A stretch of DNA of 64,000 bases from Micrasema longulum (GCA_022494885.1 JAGVSM010001145.1:1-64000), one strand, 5' to 3'; numbered from the stretch's first letter, positions 36,601 to 51,600 are shown. The notes: a model not told the origin generated them from the letters alone. Made by a program: numbers and translations.

Positions 36601-39600
36601 ATAAGATTTTATTATAGCAACTACTGAGTATAAGAGAAAAACGTGTGTTTGAAATGCGCATTTTAAATGTTAATTTGTTACAATCAAACGGATCAATAAG
36701 GCGAAAGTTCAAATTATACTCAAAGTTAAACGTATGAGTGGAGAGTTCTGGGCATAGTTCGTACGAACTGCTGGCACATGATATAGAGAGCTCGACGTGT
36801 GACGGGTGCGGTAGCCAGGGACATTTAATGATATCTCCGACATAAGAGCCGGGCTATCAAGGTGTCCACTAAGTATGTCATGAAGGACAAGTAGACGGCG
36901 ATTTTCTAAACCAAGCAGGTGGCGCTTTTTGCAGGAAGACATATAGTTTGTCTAATTTCTTTAAATGCACCATGTAAATTATTTGTTTATTACTTCTCAT
37001 TAAATTGATTGTCATTGTTAACTAATGTTTGGCAATTGGGTCCTGTAACGTACGGGTTACCATGATTGCGCTGGTTCGTCACCCGTATTTGCCACAGTCA
37101 GCCTTCCCGGCATAAATGGGAAGCCGCCCTCCCAAGCAGAGCCAAAAGGCAAAGCCAAAAGGTACGGCCACGACTGCACTGACTACAAGTCAACCTCAAT
37201 AACCCTAAAAGGAACTTTCCACCCCGTCTAAGTGGTCAAGAGAGGCGAATGTAGTCGGCAGGCAGAGCGGAGTGAAGACCGGAAAGCGGGAGCTCACATA
37301 GGACGGAATAAAACGAGGTGTTTACTGTTTAGAGATCAGAGCTCAATTGATTTATTATTAAAAACCTACCTTTTAAAGCGTCACGCATCGGGCTCGGCGG
37401 AGCTAGCCGTAATGCTGCGCCGAGAGTGGAAAGGGTCGTACTCACCCCACCACTCTAGGTACCATGTTGGCTGCAGGTCTCGTAAATACTGGTACGCCCC
37501 GCTCGTACGGGATATTTCGCCAATAGTCGCTAAGGCCAGACGAGAAAATGAACTTTTGTCTTCATTGAGGGTCTAGCACTTAGCTTACAGATACCGGGTT
37601 CCCTAGCTAGGACTTTCACCTCTCGTGGGTTCGGAACAGTTGCATAATGAAATTGGCCTAAAAGCAACTAATAACATTACATTACAATTTTCATTCATAA
37701 ATAATTTATGAAATAAACAATGTCATGCATACGAAGTAAGAGAAAAAAAAAGATATAAAATGGCCAATGAAGAGAAAAAGCCTCAAAACTCAATGTCCAA
37801 GGGTATAAAATAGTACAAGATTTACCTAAAAATAAAAAAAATATGGAAACCCTTAAAACATTTCAATGAATCAAAAATAGCTCTTGATAATTTTTTGTGT
37901 TAAATTTAACTATATAAACCATACATAAATAAGTAACTTAACTAATAATAAAATGGTCAAAGTCATCGGTAAACATCGTAAAGTTATTGAATTGGACAAT
38001 AGCGTAAGAAACACTTGAATATCTTCAAAATTCCCCTGTTTTTGCTCATCACAAGAGAGATTAAAATACAGCATAAAACAAGAGCCGAATACATGATACT
38101 TATACAAATTAGATTTGAGCGCTCATTAAAATGATTGATCATTGATTTTAGTGCCTGCTCGGATTACATCTTTTGGAAGAAAAGTGATAACACCGTGGAA
38201 GGAGAACATATCCCTACCGTGCCACAAGGTGGGAATCCCTCAGCCATCTACAGTATGGAGGCAGCAAGGAAACCCCATGGAACCGAGTACAAGGAAGAAC
38301 GTCACAGCTGACGGAACTCTTATTATCAGGTATATATTTCATTTACATGTGCACTGGTCACATACCAGATTCAGTCAACACTGTAGTTTTCACTCGAATG
38401 ATCTGTAATTGAGTAATAGAACTGTAATTGAGTTCGTTGAGAGCAATCAGAGCCGGATCGGACCTACTATCAGTTCAGTTGGCACAATGAACCAGACACT
38501 TGCTTACAAGGGAGGAGAGGATGATATGCTCATGTTAATTCAAACGTTTATATTCCCGTGTGTCGACTTTCATGGTCACCGTTGTCAAAATAAATCATCT
38601 TATTTATATGATCCCATATAAGTTGAATTTGCTACGATGTTTCGGCTACTGTTACAGGAGTCATCTTAAAAAAATATGTGTTTGTGTACTAGTGATTTGA
38701 ACAGTGTTGCAGTCGACAGTAGGCTCATTCCGTGTCATTTTTGTTGTGTGTAGTGCCGGGAACCAAACCCAAATTATTTAAACAAAGACAACAGTCTTAA
38801 ATTAAACTCAATATGTTACATTATGTAATTAGAACTTGTACCGTATCCCAGTCGTTGCTGTATGCAGCCTGTAAATTTGAAATCTGTGTTGCTTCACAGT
38901 CAACGCTTTTATGTGATTTCTTTCTAACTGGTTACCAGGATGATTTTAATCGCATCCTATCACCTCTGCTGATATTGTCGGGATGTTTGTAAATCCCGAT
39001 CGCTTCCTTCACCAATCGTGTTTGCTGACTCTTTGGTCTCCCTAAGATTATCGGCTCAAAGAAAAACTTATACCCCGTTTCTACTGGGTGCATGTGAATT
39101 GATTTGAGGTTAAATGAGAAAGATGGATTACAATTAAAGTTGTTTATTGAGTAGATACACTCGAGTTAAATCCTTACAATTTTTCTACAGAAGGAATTTA
39201 CAATAGCGAACACTGAACGGAGAGCTGTGGTGAGCGGCACAAAATGTGAAATGTTCTTCTGGTGCACGACGTTCAATATCTTGTTCGAGCTGATGTTGCA
39301 GCGGATTACTGTTCGGCTCGGCCAACCACACGTCTTTTGGTGTTGCTCTCCACAGCCCAAAGCCAATTTTTCGGTTAGCTGAGCCTGCACGAGAACAATC
39401 AAATGTTTTTATTACAGTGTCACCCAGCACACAGACACGGGGAACTACACGTGTACAGTAGACAACAGTAACGGAAGAGATGAGATCACTTACCAAGTGC
39501 AGGTGAAGGTGCCACCTCAGCCTCCTACACTATCCGTGCTGGAGTCTCACGCCGACTCCATACACCTCCAGTGGGCGGACCAGGGCGATGGGGGAAGTCC

Positions 39601-42600
39601 TATTCTAGGTTAGTCTAATACCAATTATTTCTTTTTTAACCACATGAGAAATCCCTAATATAAAAACTCCAACTGTGGTACAGGCCGCAATTTGTTTCCC
39701 CTTCTAACCCACGGTTATTTATGCAGAAAATGACCACAAAATTGAAATAATTTGGTGAATCATAAAAACCCAAATATATATTTTCAATTTGTACTTTTTT
39801 TAAAGAATTTTAAAAAGTAGCAGAAAACTTATTTTGAGAGTGAATGAAGGTGTTATTTTATCAATATGTAATGGGCTATTATCACGGTTTTTTTTTATTA
39901 GCTAATAAATTAATTTGAAAAATCACAAGACAATCGGTACTACTCTTATTAAAATCCGTTAAGAAATAAGGGAGATATAAAGGATTAAAGTCTAGTCATT
40001 TGAATATAAATAAAAACAGACAATTCATGACGTCACCAAGTTTGACGTCATCGTATGCGAAGATAGTTTTTACGTAAAAATTTATGATTCGAGTAGAGTA
40101 AGTGGAATGGGGTGACTTTGTTCAGTTTCGAACTTCAAACCTTCGTAAAAGAAAAATTAAAATTCTTATTTTTTAAATGAGAAAATATTATGTTGTGTGA
40201 GCGAGAAAATAATAAAAACTTTGTGATCAAAGTCAACCCTTCGGAGTGGGGTCGCTTTGATACATCATGATTTTATGCGTTTGTTTTGAACATTTCATTT
40301 TATTTTTTACTTTATTTAGATAAAAAATATAAGTATACAACGTATACAACATTACTACTAAATACAATTTTATGTTAATTTAATACATATATTTACATTA
40401 ACGTTTCGCTTTACGTAAAAAAAAACGATTCTTGAGTATAAAATGGGGAGTGACGTTTTACAATAATTTGTTTATTTTATTTTTAATCGGTAAATATTTT
40501 TAGTATAACATATAAATTATAAAAAAATGGTGTTTTAAGTCAGTGCTACACAAAAAAGAATTATAAATATAACTTTTCACTTCTTTTTTAATTATATTGT
40601 CCATCCTCCGAAAGTAAATTACTTGCAAAAAAAAACACTCAGGTATCAGCAAATTATGATTAGGCGTGTATTTAATAAGCGTTTAAGTCGAATCTCATGA
40701 AATAATTAAAAATAATATACTTTAATTCCACATAAAAAAAAAAATATTTTTCTAATTATTGTAAACCAAAAAATGGAATTTTTATATATACTCAAAAATA
40801 ATAATTGAAATATAAATCAAGATTAAAATATAAATCAAGAAAAATATTATGGTGATTAAAAAAATGTATTTAAGAAATATTTTAAATAATTGATAAAGAT
40901 AATAAGATACCTTGCTTTTGATGGAATAAAATTATCAGTTAATGAATGTATTATTGTGTATAGGAATTTGTTCATTGACTGACATTATTATCGAAACAAA
41001 ATGAGAGGTTATTGTGTTCTTTTTATTTGGTGAAAACTTATCTTTCACAGCTTTGAAAACATTTATTTTACCGAATGAATTAGAATCCATTACTTTATTC
41101 CAGGAAAGCAATTATTGTATCTGTTTATCTGTTTCTTACAAAGACGTGAAACATACTTAGGAAATTAATATTGGCCATATTCAACAATGTTCGACAAAAT
41201 TTCACAAGAAGTGCAATTGAGGTGTATGAGGTTTTTTTTACAAGCATTTCGTAACAATTATCTGATTTACTAGATGAATAACTTCACCGTTATCATTCGA
41301 GAACGAAGCTTCACATTTATTTGCTCACCTTTAAAAGAAAATCTCTAAGACTCGTTCATTTGAGTCATAATATTTTTTATTTATATTCTGAAATCCCGTA
41401 CGTTAAGGGGAAATCCCCAGTCCTCACATTTTGGTAAATAAAATTTTCCTTCTGTTCTGGAAAACTGGCCTTAATGATTTGAAGGATGTTTAACTTTATA
41501 TTATTCATTGGATAGTGTTTTAAATAATATTTTGTAATGGTTGGAAGCAGCCCGAATTTTTGTAACAGCTTTTCTTAGTATTTGAGCAAAATATTTTTTT
41601 GTAGGCCCTGTTTCAAAACTTTTATTAATAAGTTCGAATCATGTCGCTCTCAAAAAAAAGATGTGTATAAAATGATCAATTTCAGCTCATTTTAGAAAAC
41701 TTCTTATTATTCGTTAAATAAAAATTAAAATATTAAAACAATCATAATAATGGACACTCAGTGATATAAGTAATGTCAAGACAATGCAAATTACGAAATT
41801 ACTTGTATCATTAAAAAAGTCTATTACTAAATTTAAAAAAATTAAATAATATCTTGACGATTCCACTTCAAACTTCTTGAAATCTTACTTTAAATAAAGT
41901 TATATAACAATTTAATTTAAATCGTATTCCGTATTACCATTAAAAAACAGTTAAAATTGACCGAAATTTATTAATGATCAGTAGTTATAGAGATAAATAT
42001 AAACAATATATCCGATGATCAAAGTCGCCTTACGATTTAAATGTCGCCCCATTTTACGGTCGCCATTTATTTCAAGGTTGGCTAGAGAAGGGGAAAAAAA
42101 TCATAGAGAGCAATACGCGTCGTTTCAATTTCTATTCGGATTACCAACATTTAAAACAAATGCACGATTCGTGGTGTACTGTTGGGTGGGTTTGGATGAT
42201 CGAATTTATTACCAACCGAATAGAAACGCTTTTCAGAGATGTTGAAAATAGTAAACGAAATTTATGAATGAAATTATTGATTATTAGAGCTTTTATAAAC
42301 ACTAAAGGAGTCTTTGAGAAATCCTTTATATGTACAATGTGTTAAATCCGATATTCCTCCCGGGTGATAATACCCTATTGTATTGGTGTTCTAAACTTTC
42401 TCCTTGAATATTTCTGCTTTTTGTTCATGTCTTCAATTGTTTTGCTTTGTTAGGGCATTTTCAAACAAGTGTAAAGATTAAGTAGACTGAAGGTCCTTAT
42501 CATCATCATCATTCCCTTTCCGCACCTAATGGTGCATAGGGCACTGCATTGGTACACCAATCGCAGCGTATCTTGATTTTTTTTTTGTTACATGAAGATA

Positions 42601-45600
42601 AGAATATCAGTCTTAAGCTAGGGTTTCCTAGGACAGCGGTTCCCGTATTTTAACGGCCGTAGTGAACGGTGATGCAGTGGACAGCCGTCGTAAAGGTGAC
42701 TAGAGTGTGATTTTCTAGGAAAACGGTGTTATCAACACCATTTAACACCGTTTTCCTAGGAAACCACTCTCATTACACCCCGATGGCTATCCACTATCCT
42801 AAACAGATACCCTATCCTAAAACTCTTTACTCAGTACCAGTCCAGGGACTATGAAATATTCTGGTGTGAAAACACCATTTTAAATAGATATTTCATATCA
42901 ACCATGTCAGAAATCGAACCCGAGACCTCTTGCATGGTAGGCAAACGTGCTGACTATTACACCACGAGGCCGACAATTTTCCAAAGATCCATATGTACAG
43001 TTATACAATTGTAGGTACTAAAATAATAATTTAACATATTATGTTCAACGTGTACATTATGGGGAAAAACTATGAGTTCTATAAAATAAAGGCCAAGTCA
43101 ATAAATACATATCATTATTATTTATTAAATAAAATAAAAGAAGGATTCTATTAGCTGATATGCTCATGTCTCGCTTACACGGTATATCCGCGAGGTTTCA
43201 TTAATTTTTAAATGCATTCTGACTATTTCTTGCGCATTCAGTTGTGTACTTTTTACTTGTGTTGATTATTAACAGTTCACCAACATATGATAAAAAAAAA
43301 TATGATTTTGTAACTGTATTTCAGGATACGTGATTAACTACAAACGAGACAGTGGAGATTGGGAAGAGTTGCAGACTGAAGCGGGAACGACGGAGCGAGT
43401 GCTGGGCGGCCTGTGGTGCGGGACAAGGTACCAGCTGTATATCACGGCGTACAACATCATCGGGACGGGCTTGCCTTGTGATATCGTCAATGCCTACACC
43501 AAGGGAACTGGTAACAAAACTAAATTCTATTTTGTAGTGGAAGATCTTGCTTGTATAAAAAGATATTGAACTATGAAACCGCACTAACCAACACACTCAA
43601 ACAGACACCAGACCACATAATATCGGTAATTAAATAATAGTTTTAATTTATTTTTTGATTGAACTTTAAAATGTTTTAATAAATCGCAATTTTTTAATTA
43701 ATTGAAGCATTCTATTTCATTATGGCAATTCTATTATTTAAAAAAACAATATGTAGGTACTAAAAACTGGTGTTAATTTAAAAAGTTCATAAATACTTTT
43801 AATGTTGAGGCCCAATTCTTTAAATGTGTGTTGCTCTCAAACTATTTCTTTTTTGGGCATTTTGTATGTGCAACATATTGATCTTCTACAGAGATTGGCA
43901 GGTTTTCATAGTAACTCACATTTTTTATTGTTTCTTCTATTCACAGTACCGGTGAAGCCAAAACACTCGCAGATGATAACAGTGAACGCTACAGTCGTCA
44001 CCGTGTGGCTGGACTCCTGGGGAGATGGGGGTTGTGGAATACTTTACTTTGTCATAGAATATCGGGAGCACTCTCACTCTCAGGTCAGATCATCAAACAT
44101 AAAAAATCTCATATTTTTTATGTAGCATTTAATATGTGTACTCTGGTATCAAACAAGTCAGTTTTGATGTTGATTACTATTCCGTGTCCAGGCGTATGGA
44201 AAATACGGTTATGTGAGTGAAATATAACTAGAACCCTGGAAGAATGTTTTCAGTTACTCTTGGGCAGAGATCCGCCTTATGGTGTAGTCGTTGGCACATT
44301 CACCTACTGTGCTTGGAATCGAACCACGAATGGTTCGATTTCAAGCAGGGTCGACATGAAATATTTATTTAAATATTGATCAAAAAATGTTTTTCCACTG
44401 TATTATTTCACAGTTATGGAAAATGGAAAGTTAATTGAGGAAATGTGTTCTAGAAAAATCTGTGTGAATTATAGAAAAAGTCGTTTTCCCAAAAAAATAT
44501 TTTACACATTCTTTCAATGTAAGCACAAGGTCTGTCTTTTTACAAGATGGCTTTGGCCTTACTTATTCCCTAAAGTGTTCTGTAAAAATGGTTAATATAT
44601 TTAAACAAATAGAACATTTTTTTAGTACTACTTATGCAGAAACATTTATTTAATAAACGCCCAGAGGGCTCTTACAATATACAGTTAAAAGTACATAAAA
44701 TATTATAGAAAACTAGCGGACCTGACGGACGTTGTCCTGCCCAAACGTTGGTTTTCTTGCTGTTAGCTCGGAAAAAGACTTTTATTTGATAAGTAGGTAC
44801 CTAGGTACTTGTTTATGGTTGAATTCCAAAACATAAAATAAATATTTTTTCAAATATGGCATTCTTTTTGCAAACGTCAAACTCCGGTCTTTTCAACAAC
44901 AGAGGGATGTACTGTGTATTTATGTGGGAATGTGATTTTTAAAAATGTATTGAATTTAATATTATTTCAGTATTATCAAAAATCCAGTAAAAAGAAATAA
45001 ATGGGTAGAAGTTATAAGGAATTTAAGGAAAGAATCTGATTGAGATCCAAAAAAACTAATGCTCTTTGTAAACATTCAAAAACAAACTTTTTTTATAAAC
45101 AAAAAAACAACATCTTTCTATTTTTTTGTAAATGCATTCTCCTCATGCAACCCTGGTAGATCGATAAATAAAACATTTATGCTCCTTACGTCTTTTTTAC
45201 ATATTAGATTGAAGATTTTAATATCTACAAACATGTACAAAGCAAAGATCTATATTTCTATGTAAACGGCAGGTAAATCGGTTAAGCCGTTTAGGAGGAG
45301 TTCGGTGACATCAGAGGAATTATATATATATAAAGATAACAAAAATTTAATCATACCTAATGCCTTTAACATGCAATTCATTCTAAAAAAAAAGGAAATA
45401 AAGTGAAGATAAATGGAGAAACACATTAAATAGGAGAGAATTGGGGGATGGCTATTTTATGGATAGGATAGCTAATTTGATAGCAGCAGGAGTGGTGTGG
45501 AGCAAGTCCAACAGCTCAGCATAATTATTAGCTGTTCTGTGGATGCTCACTAGGGGAGGGGAGAATGGTGGGTGAAGTTTGACCTATTGTACGACACTGG

Positions 45601-48600
45601 AACATGTGTTGGAGTCTGGTGGTCCTTGTGGGCACACGAAAGTTTATCAGAGACAGTAATTTTGGGCAATCTACTATGGTGCATATCACATTGTGCATTA
45701 GAGTGAGGTCAACAATTGTCCTTCACTTACTACTTATTACTTTTAGCATTTTGAGTCAACTAGTAAAATAGTTTAGTTTCCTTTAATACTAAACTTATTT
45801 TATCTCTACGCTTCTCAAACATATATTACAATGCAGTAATGTTTGTTTCCTTACAGTGGCGCATGGTGTCCAATACAGTACAAGCTACAGAGAGGGTGTT
45901 CAGTGTTCCTGGCCTATCCTCGTCCACACAGTACCACCTGAAAATCACAGCGCACAATAATGCTGGCTTCGCCGTGGCCCTCTACAACTTCACTACCCAC
46001 AGTGCTGCTGGCGGTAAATAGTCATCATTACCACCATCCAATTAAACACGTAAAATGATGTACATATTTTGGCAGCCCCATGGTTAAATGGCTAAGATTT
46101 TTACCTTACGAATGGCATATTCCTGGTTCGATTCCTGGTGTGATATGATTTATCTCATGCATGGATGTAATAATAAGAAATACAAATAAAGATTATTTTT
46201 ACTACTCAAAACTCATTTCAGTGTTTTTAATGTTTGAAGCACTAACTTTGTGGAAAATTATTAATTTATTAAATATACGGCCTAAGCCAATTACAACAGT
46301 TACATGAAGAAACATATGTACAAGAAACTGAACAAAAAGAACATAAAACTATGTAGCTAAGACAAACAAGGACAATAAAAAAATGGTAAAATAATAAGAC
46401 TTCGAGCTAAACTATGCGAATCCATCTTCATCCCAAACTGTTTAAGTGGCGAATAGATCTATGAAAAGCCAGAAGATCGATCCAAAACAATTAATCAAAT
46501 TATTCATCAGTCTATTAGAATAAATTAACGTAGTCTTTTACGCGCCACTTTTAAAAAAAATATATAAACAAACTAGTTTCGGCAACGCATTGCTTTATTC
46601 AGGATTATTTACAAACATTTCTAATTAACCTGAAGAGGGCAATGTATTGCCGAAATTAATTGATTCATAAATTTAAAAATAAAGTGGTGCATGAAAGATA
46701 TGACTTTTATCTATTGCTCATTTCAGTGATTTAGAACTAGTACTGTCTGATGTAAAGAACTTTGTTTTTGGATTGTGTTAATAATGCAGACCTGAAACTA
46801 AGCAAGCTCCTCGTCTTAGACCTATGTAAGAAATGTCTTAGTGCAGCTGCGAGACATAATGCCTATCCAGAAGACCCATAATGAGACTATTGAGGTGTGG
46901 TCTTATGGAATTGAGTATTTTCAAATGTGCTAGGAAACGATAGTCAGTGGAGATAAGCAAGTTGCAGGTGTTGATATCGGCCCAGCTCTCGGTTTTAATT
47001 GATTGTTATTTTCTCAGTAGGACATGTTCCGGATCTATCTCCTCCAGTTTCGCACTCGAGTGATAAGCCATTCTACTCCAACCTGAGGGTCATCCTTCCC
47101 GTCACACTATCACTTCTCGTACTCACAGCTTTAGTTGCGCTGGTACTACTCATCAGAAGAAGCAGTAAGAATATTACTTTTTTTTTACCAAAATAATGAT
47201 AAGTTAATATCTTCAATTTTGATCAGTAATTCGTGTCAGTCTTAAGAAGTCATAGTTTTATGTAGATATTTCTGGTTTAATGTCTGGTACCAAAATATTC
47301 ATTATCAGATTAAAATACCACGGTATTTTAAAATCCGTATTTTTAGTTTGAAAAATAAAATGCTTTTTTGGTTAATCAGTTCATCTCTTTTTTTACACAC
47401 TTTTGAAAGAACACGGTGCAATTATTATTTTTTAACATTTTTTGAACAAAGGTTCTGGTAATTTATTGAACCCGGTTCAAATTAAAACATCTTTGGAATA
47501 CCTTTTTAGATTTTCTAAAAAAAATACTAAACATAAACCTTTCCAGAAGAGTTAAGCAGTGGATCGTGTGGGTCCCAGGCGGCCATCGGGGACTCCCCGT
47601 CCCTGGCGCGGCTGCAGAACAAGCAGAATCGGGAAGCCGCTGCCATTCCCGGCGCTGCCCCCCCTCGAGGGCGCCAACCTGCGCCCCCTAACCACTACAA
47701 AGGAGAAGGAAATGGTAGTCATATTTAACAAATACATACTAAGATATGTAATCAAATAGTTATAACTAAAGAAAACATTAATTAAAATCTTATTTGCGAT
47801 CTCTCAGCCTGATAACTTTGAGAGATCAAATAACAGTATTATGTTTGGCAGGTCTCCGAGACAGGGTAAGAAAATCAAAGATTTGGAAAATATGCGAGGT
47901 AGATGTCGTCAGGCGGGGGAGGCAACAAAGGAGACATTGGTATGTGAGGAGAATGCATTGCACGGCCAACCCCAAGGTAGACAATTTTCCCTGGCTGATC
48001 ACCAAAGAGATGGATTGACAGGAAGCTAATCCTTCTTGAGAAACAGGGCACAAGGCCTACACTACAAAGAAGATATTTCGCAAAGCATTGTGCTTCAACC
48101 TTTTAAAATATTGAAATTGAAAAATGACTTCTAAATTATTATTCTATAAACCAATGTAAACTATTTTATTTTAAACTCATCTGTAAGGCCTGACTTAACA
48201 CGGATATTATTTCTAACAAGTTGTAACATACATATGAAAGCATTGTGTATTTATTGTAAAATAAAATAATGGATTTCATTCCTTCTGAATTACAGAATAT
48301 ATGGAAGACATCTGCCCTTACGCCACATTCCAGCTAAACAAACCAGCGTACAGTGAAAGCAGCTACAGTGGGAATGTGTATAGTGGACCATATCACTCTG
48401 TACGTGGATCCTTTGTGTACCACGATGTGAAACCGGGGCAGGGGGACAAATTTGGAATGGGACATGTGAGTCTTTTACTATCTAAAATGTATTTATATTA
48501 AAATTTTAGTGTTTGAAAACTGATACTACAGAGCTCTTTCAGTAATCCGCTGCCCCAAAATCGTGAATAAGTCTAAATAGTGGAAACAGCGGATTATAGA

Positions 48601-51600
48601 GCAATCAAACAAAATTAACTAGAAATTAAAACTAGGTTTTTATTGTGAATTTTGCACTGTCAACTTACAGTTCTTTTCATTGTTTTCAAAACTATGCTTG
48701 TTGACTATTTTTTTTAAAAATGGCAGATCGCAGTACTTGTTGGATTATCAAGCGATAGATTACTAAAGAAGTACTGTAGTACAAATATTTAAAACATTAA
48801 TAAACATTATAAAAATTTTGTTTTTAGAAGAAGGATTTAAAAACTAAATTGATTATCATCTTTTTCCAGAGTAAAGAACCCGAGTACACGAAAGTTAGAA
48901 GAAAAGGAAGTAAATTGAGAGATCCGCACTCAGAAAGTCAAGGTAAGGCATTATGGACAGTTAAAGTTAATACTTGCATATTACGGAAAAGTTAACTCGT
49001 TTATATAACTCTGCGAGTTCTCGAACAAAAGATTCAACCTTAAACCAGAAATGCAATAAATTACAGCAACGTAGCCCAATTTTACCTAATTTATATAATA
49101 TATTGTATCGTCGCCTAGTATATATAGTCATAAATTATAATCACGTTGTTACTAGCTGTTTAGAGGAAATCTAGGATTCATTCTGCTTTGCATGCTTTTG
49201 CTGAATTCATCCTATTTTTCATAATTATTTTAAGGTATCAGAAAAAAGCAGTAATAAATAGAAAACTGTTAACAAGGCGAAAAAGCTGTCACTGAAGTAA
49301 GATGAACATCATATCGTGGAGTAATTACTCATCATCATCATCATCAATTTCAATTTTAACTTTTTAACTTAATTTTAACTTTTAATTTAAACTTTTCATT
49401 TTAATTTTAACTTTTACTTTTAATTTTAATCATTTGATTTCAACTCTTAATTTATACTTACCTACATCTACTACCTGCATCGAATAATTTATTGTTAGTT
49501 GTGATGTTTTTTTACAATTAAATTGAAATGTTCATGGAAGCAGAGAGAGAGGGAGGAGAGTAAAGTAGCTTTACAATGTCTTCTCCTTTTTATGAACTTT
49601 TTATGTAATATTTTTATTTTTACTTTTTTAGAATAAAATTATTTTTCCCCTCTCCTCCTGCATTCATTAGTGTGAAATCTGTAATTGGTCTTACTTTTTA
49701 AATTGTTAATTTGTTCCTTGTTTTATATAAAGACTGTATGATTTCATTAATAAATAAATCATTCTCTTTCCACATCTAATGGTGCATAAGGCACTGCATC
49801 GGTACACCAATCGCAGTGTATCTTGATTATTTTATTAGATAAAGGTAAGATGATCAGTCTTACGCTTCAGGTACCAGTCCAGGGACTATGAAATATTTTA
49901 GTGTAAAAACACCTTTTTTGGGGTAATTTCTATGACTAGATAAATTCAAAATTAGGATTATTGAGGTTTTTTATTTTTTATAAAAAGTGAAATACTTAAG
50001 TTCTCATTATTTTCTTCTTCATTCCCTTTCTGCACCTTACAGTGGATAGGGCACTGCATTGGTACACCAATCGCAGCGTATCTTGATCATTTTTCTTACA
50101 TGAAGGTAGGATGATCAGTCTTACGCTTTAGAAGCCAGTCCAGGGATTATGAAATATTCAGCGTAAAAACACCTTATCAAATAAATATTTCATTTCAACC
50201 ATGTCGGGAATCGAACCCGAGGCCTCTTAAATGGCAGGCAAACGCGCTGACCACTACACCACGAAGCCGCCGTGGTCTCTTATTATTCACTAAAAAATTG
50301 AAATTTTCAGACCATTTCCCAAAAGTCATAAATAACTTAAATGTTGAAAAATGGAAATCGAGTTGTGGTAGAGAGGGATTTGAACCTGGGACCTTTGGTC
50401 TGTGAGTCTCCAATACTAACATGGGACCGCAACCCAGTGCACAATGAGTTAACCAATAAAAACACATGTTTGTGTCCTCCATGAATACTACAAATAGTGG
50501 TGCATTCCAATCATCATAATATTAACAACTAACACTCTAGTTGGTAAAATCCAGTATTTTGTCCACAAAAATTTGGACCAACTGGAAATATTGTCATTTT
50601 ATTTATTTATTTATTATATATACGGCCTAAGCCAATTACAACAGTTACATGAAGAAACATAAATGCAAGAAACTGAACAAAAAGAACATAAAACTATTTA
50701 GCAAAGACAAACAAGGGCAAAACAATAATTGTATACAATATATTCAAAAAAACGAAAGACCAAAACTTTGAGCTAAACCATGCCAATCCAACTTCATCCC
50801 ACACTGTTTAGTCGCGAAGAGATCTACGAAAAGCCGGAAGATCTATCCCAAAAAATTCCAAGTCGTGTGATGAATTGACTAATCTACACATTCTGGACAT
50901 TGGGGCATAAAAACCAAAGTTGCTCTTAGAAGATTTTATAAATAGCAGATTTTGACTTCTGGTGACACGGTTGGGAACATGAAAAGAAATTGATTGCAAC
51001 AGAGATGGGACATCACTTAAAGCATTAAGTATTTTGAAAATCCATATTAGGTCCATCTCAGTTCTACGTCTCTCCAATGAAGACAGATAAAGGTCATTAT
51101 AATATTATTTAAGTGCGTCACGACTTGTCTATTTGAAGCGTTTATGAAGGAAGATACAAAAACAGGTTTTTCGTGGTTATGTTCATTATATTTTTTTTTT
51201 AGTTTTAAAATGTATACAATTAGTATAATCTGGAAGCCAAATTTAAAAATCGATGATAAAAATGCATATCAGGGCTTCGATTACAATGGGAAATCAACAG
51301 ATATCTTTGACTGTCTATAACGCAAATGTCAACAATTATTCTTTTCTCACTTAAAATTCTTATTTATTTTTTATTTTTTTGTCACATTGAATGTTTATAT
51401 CTTTTTAATTTATGAAAACTTAACTGGCCTTTTTATGTTGAAAAATTGTTGTTTTTAATACTTATTTTGTATGACTGTATGTTTTCTGAATAAAATAAAA
51501 TAAAGTAAAATTTAAATTTATTTGCAAAAACGAACTTCGTCGGTAACCTGTAATTGAATATGCTAAGAAAAAAAAATATGCATGTTCTATTTTTCATACA

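Larger units (their letters stand above)
36221..38151 (+). other. Intron 10-11 of the Dscam segment
   Basis: 1.9 kb; contains a LINE 3' end (36343-36955) and an LTR-like block (37044-37650). The last 0.5 kb before exon 11 is AT-rich and unassigned. Confidence 0.5.
39609..43324 (+). other. Intron 12-13 of the Dscam segment, longest complete intron
   Basis: 3.7 kb. From 39610 to about 42480 I see no repeat or coding feature, only very AT-rich sequence with a few diverged short direct repeats (aaatataaatcaaga twice near 40810). 42508-42975 is a SINE carrying a nested foldback element. The repeat-poor stretch is a natural place to look for intronic regulatory elements. Confidence 0.5.
44084..45856 (+). 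other. Intron 14-15 of the Dscam segment
   Basis: 1.8 kb; holds the SINE head and the RTE-like UTR listed separately. 45400-45850 has no recognised element. Confidence 0.5.

Noticed and set aside
37232..37576. 114-codon open frame, higher GC
   Set aside because: Lies within an LTR-like block, has no recognisable domain or composition of a real protein, and no splice context.
47794..48053. Overlapping open frames on both strands in an intron
   Set aside because: No domain, no conserved motif, located between two well-fitting tail exons whose phases leave no room for it; likely repeat debris.
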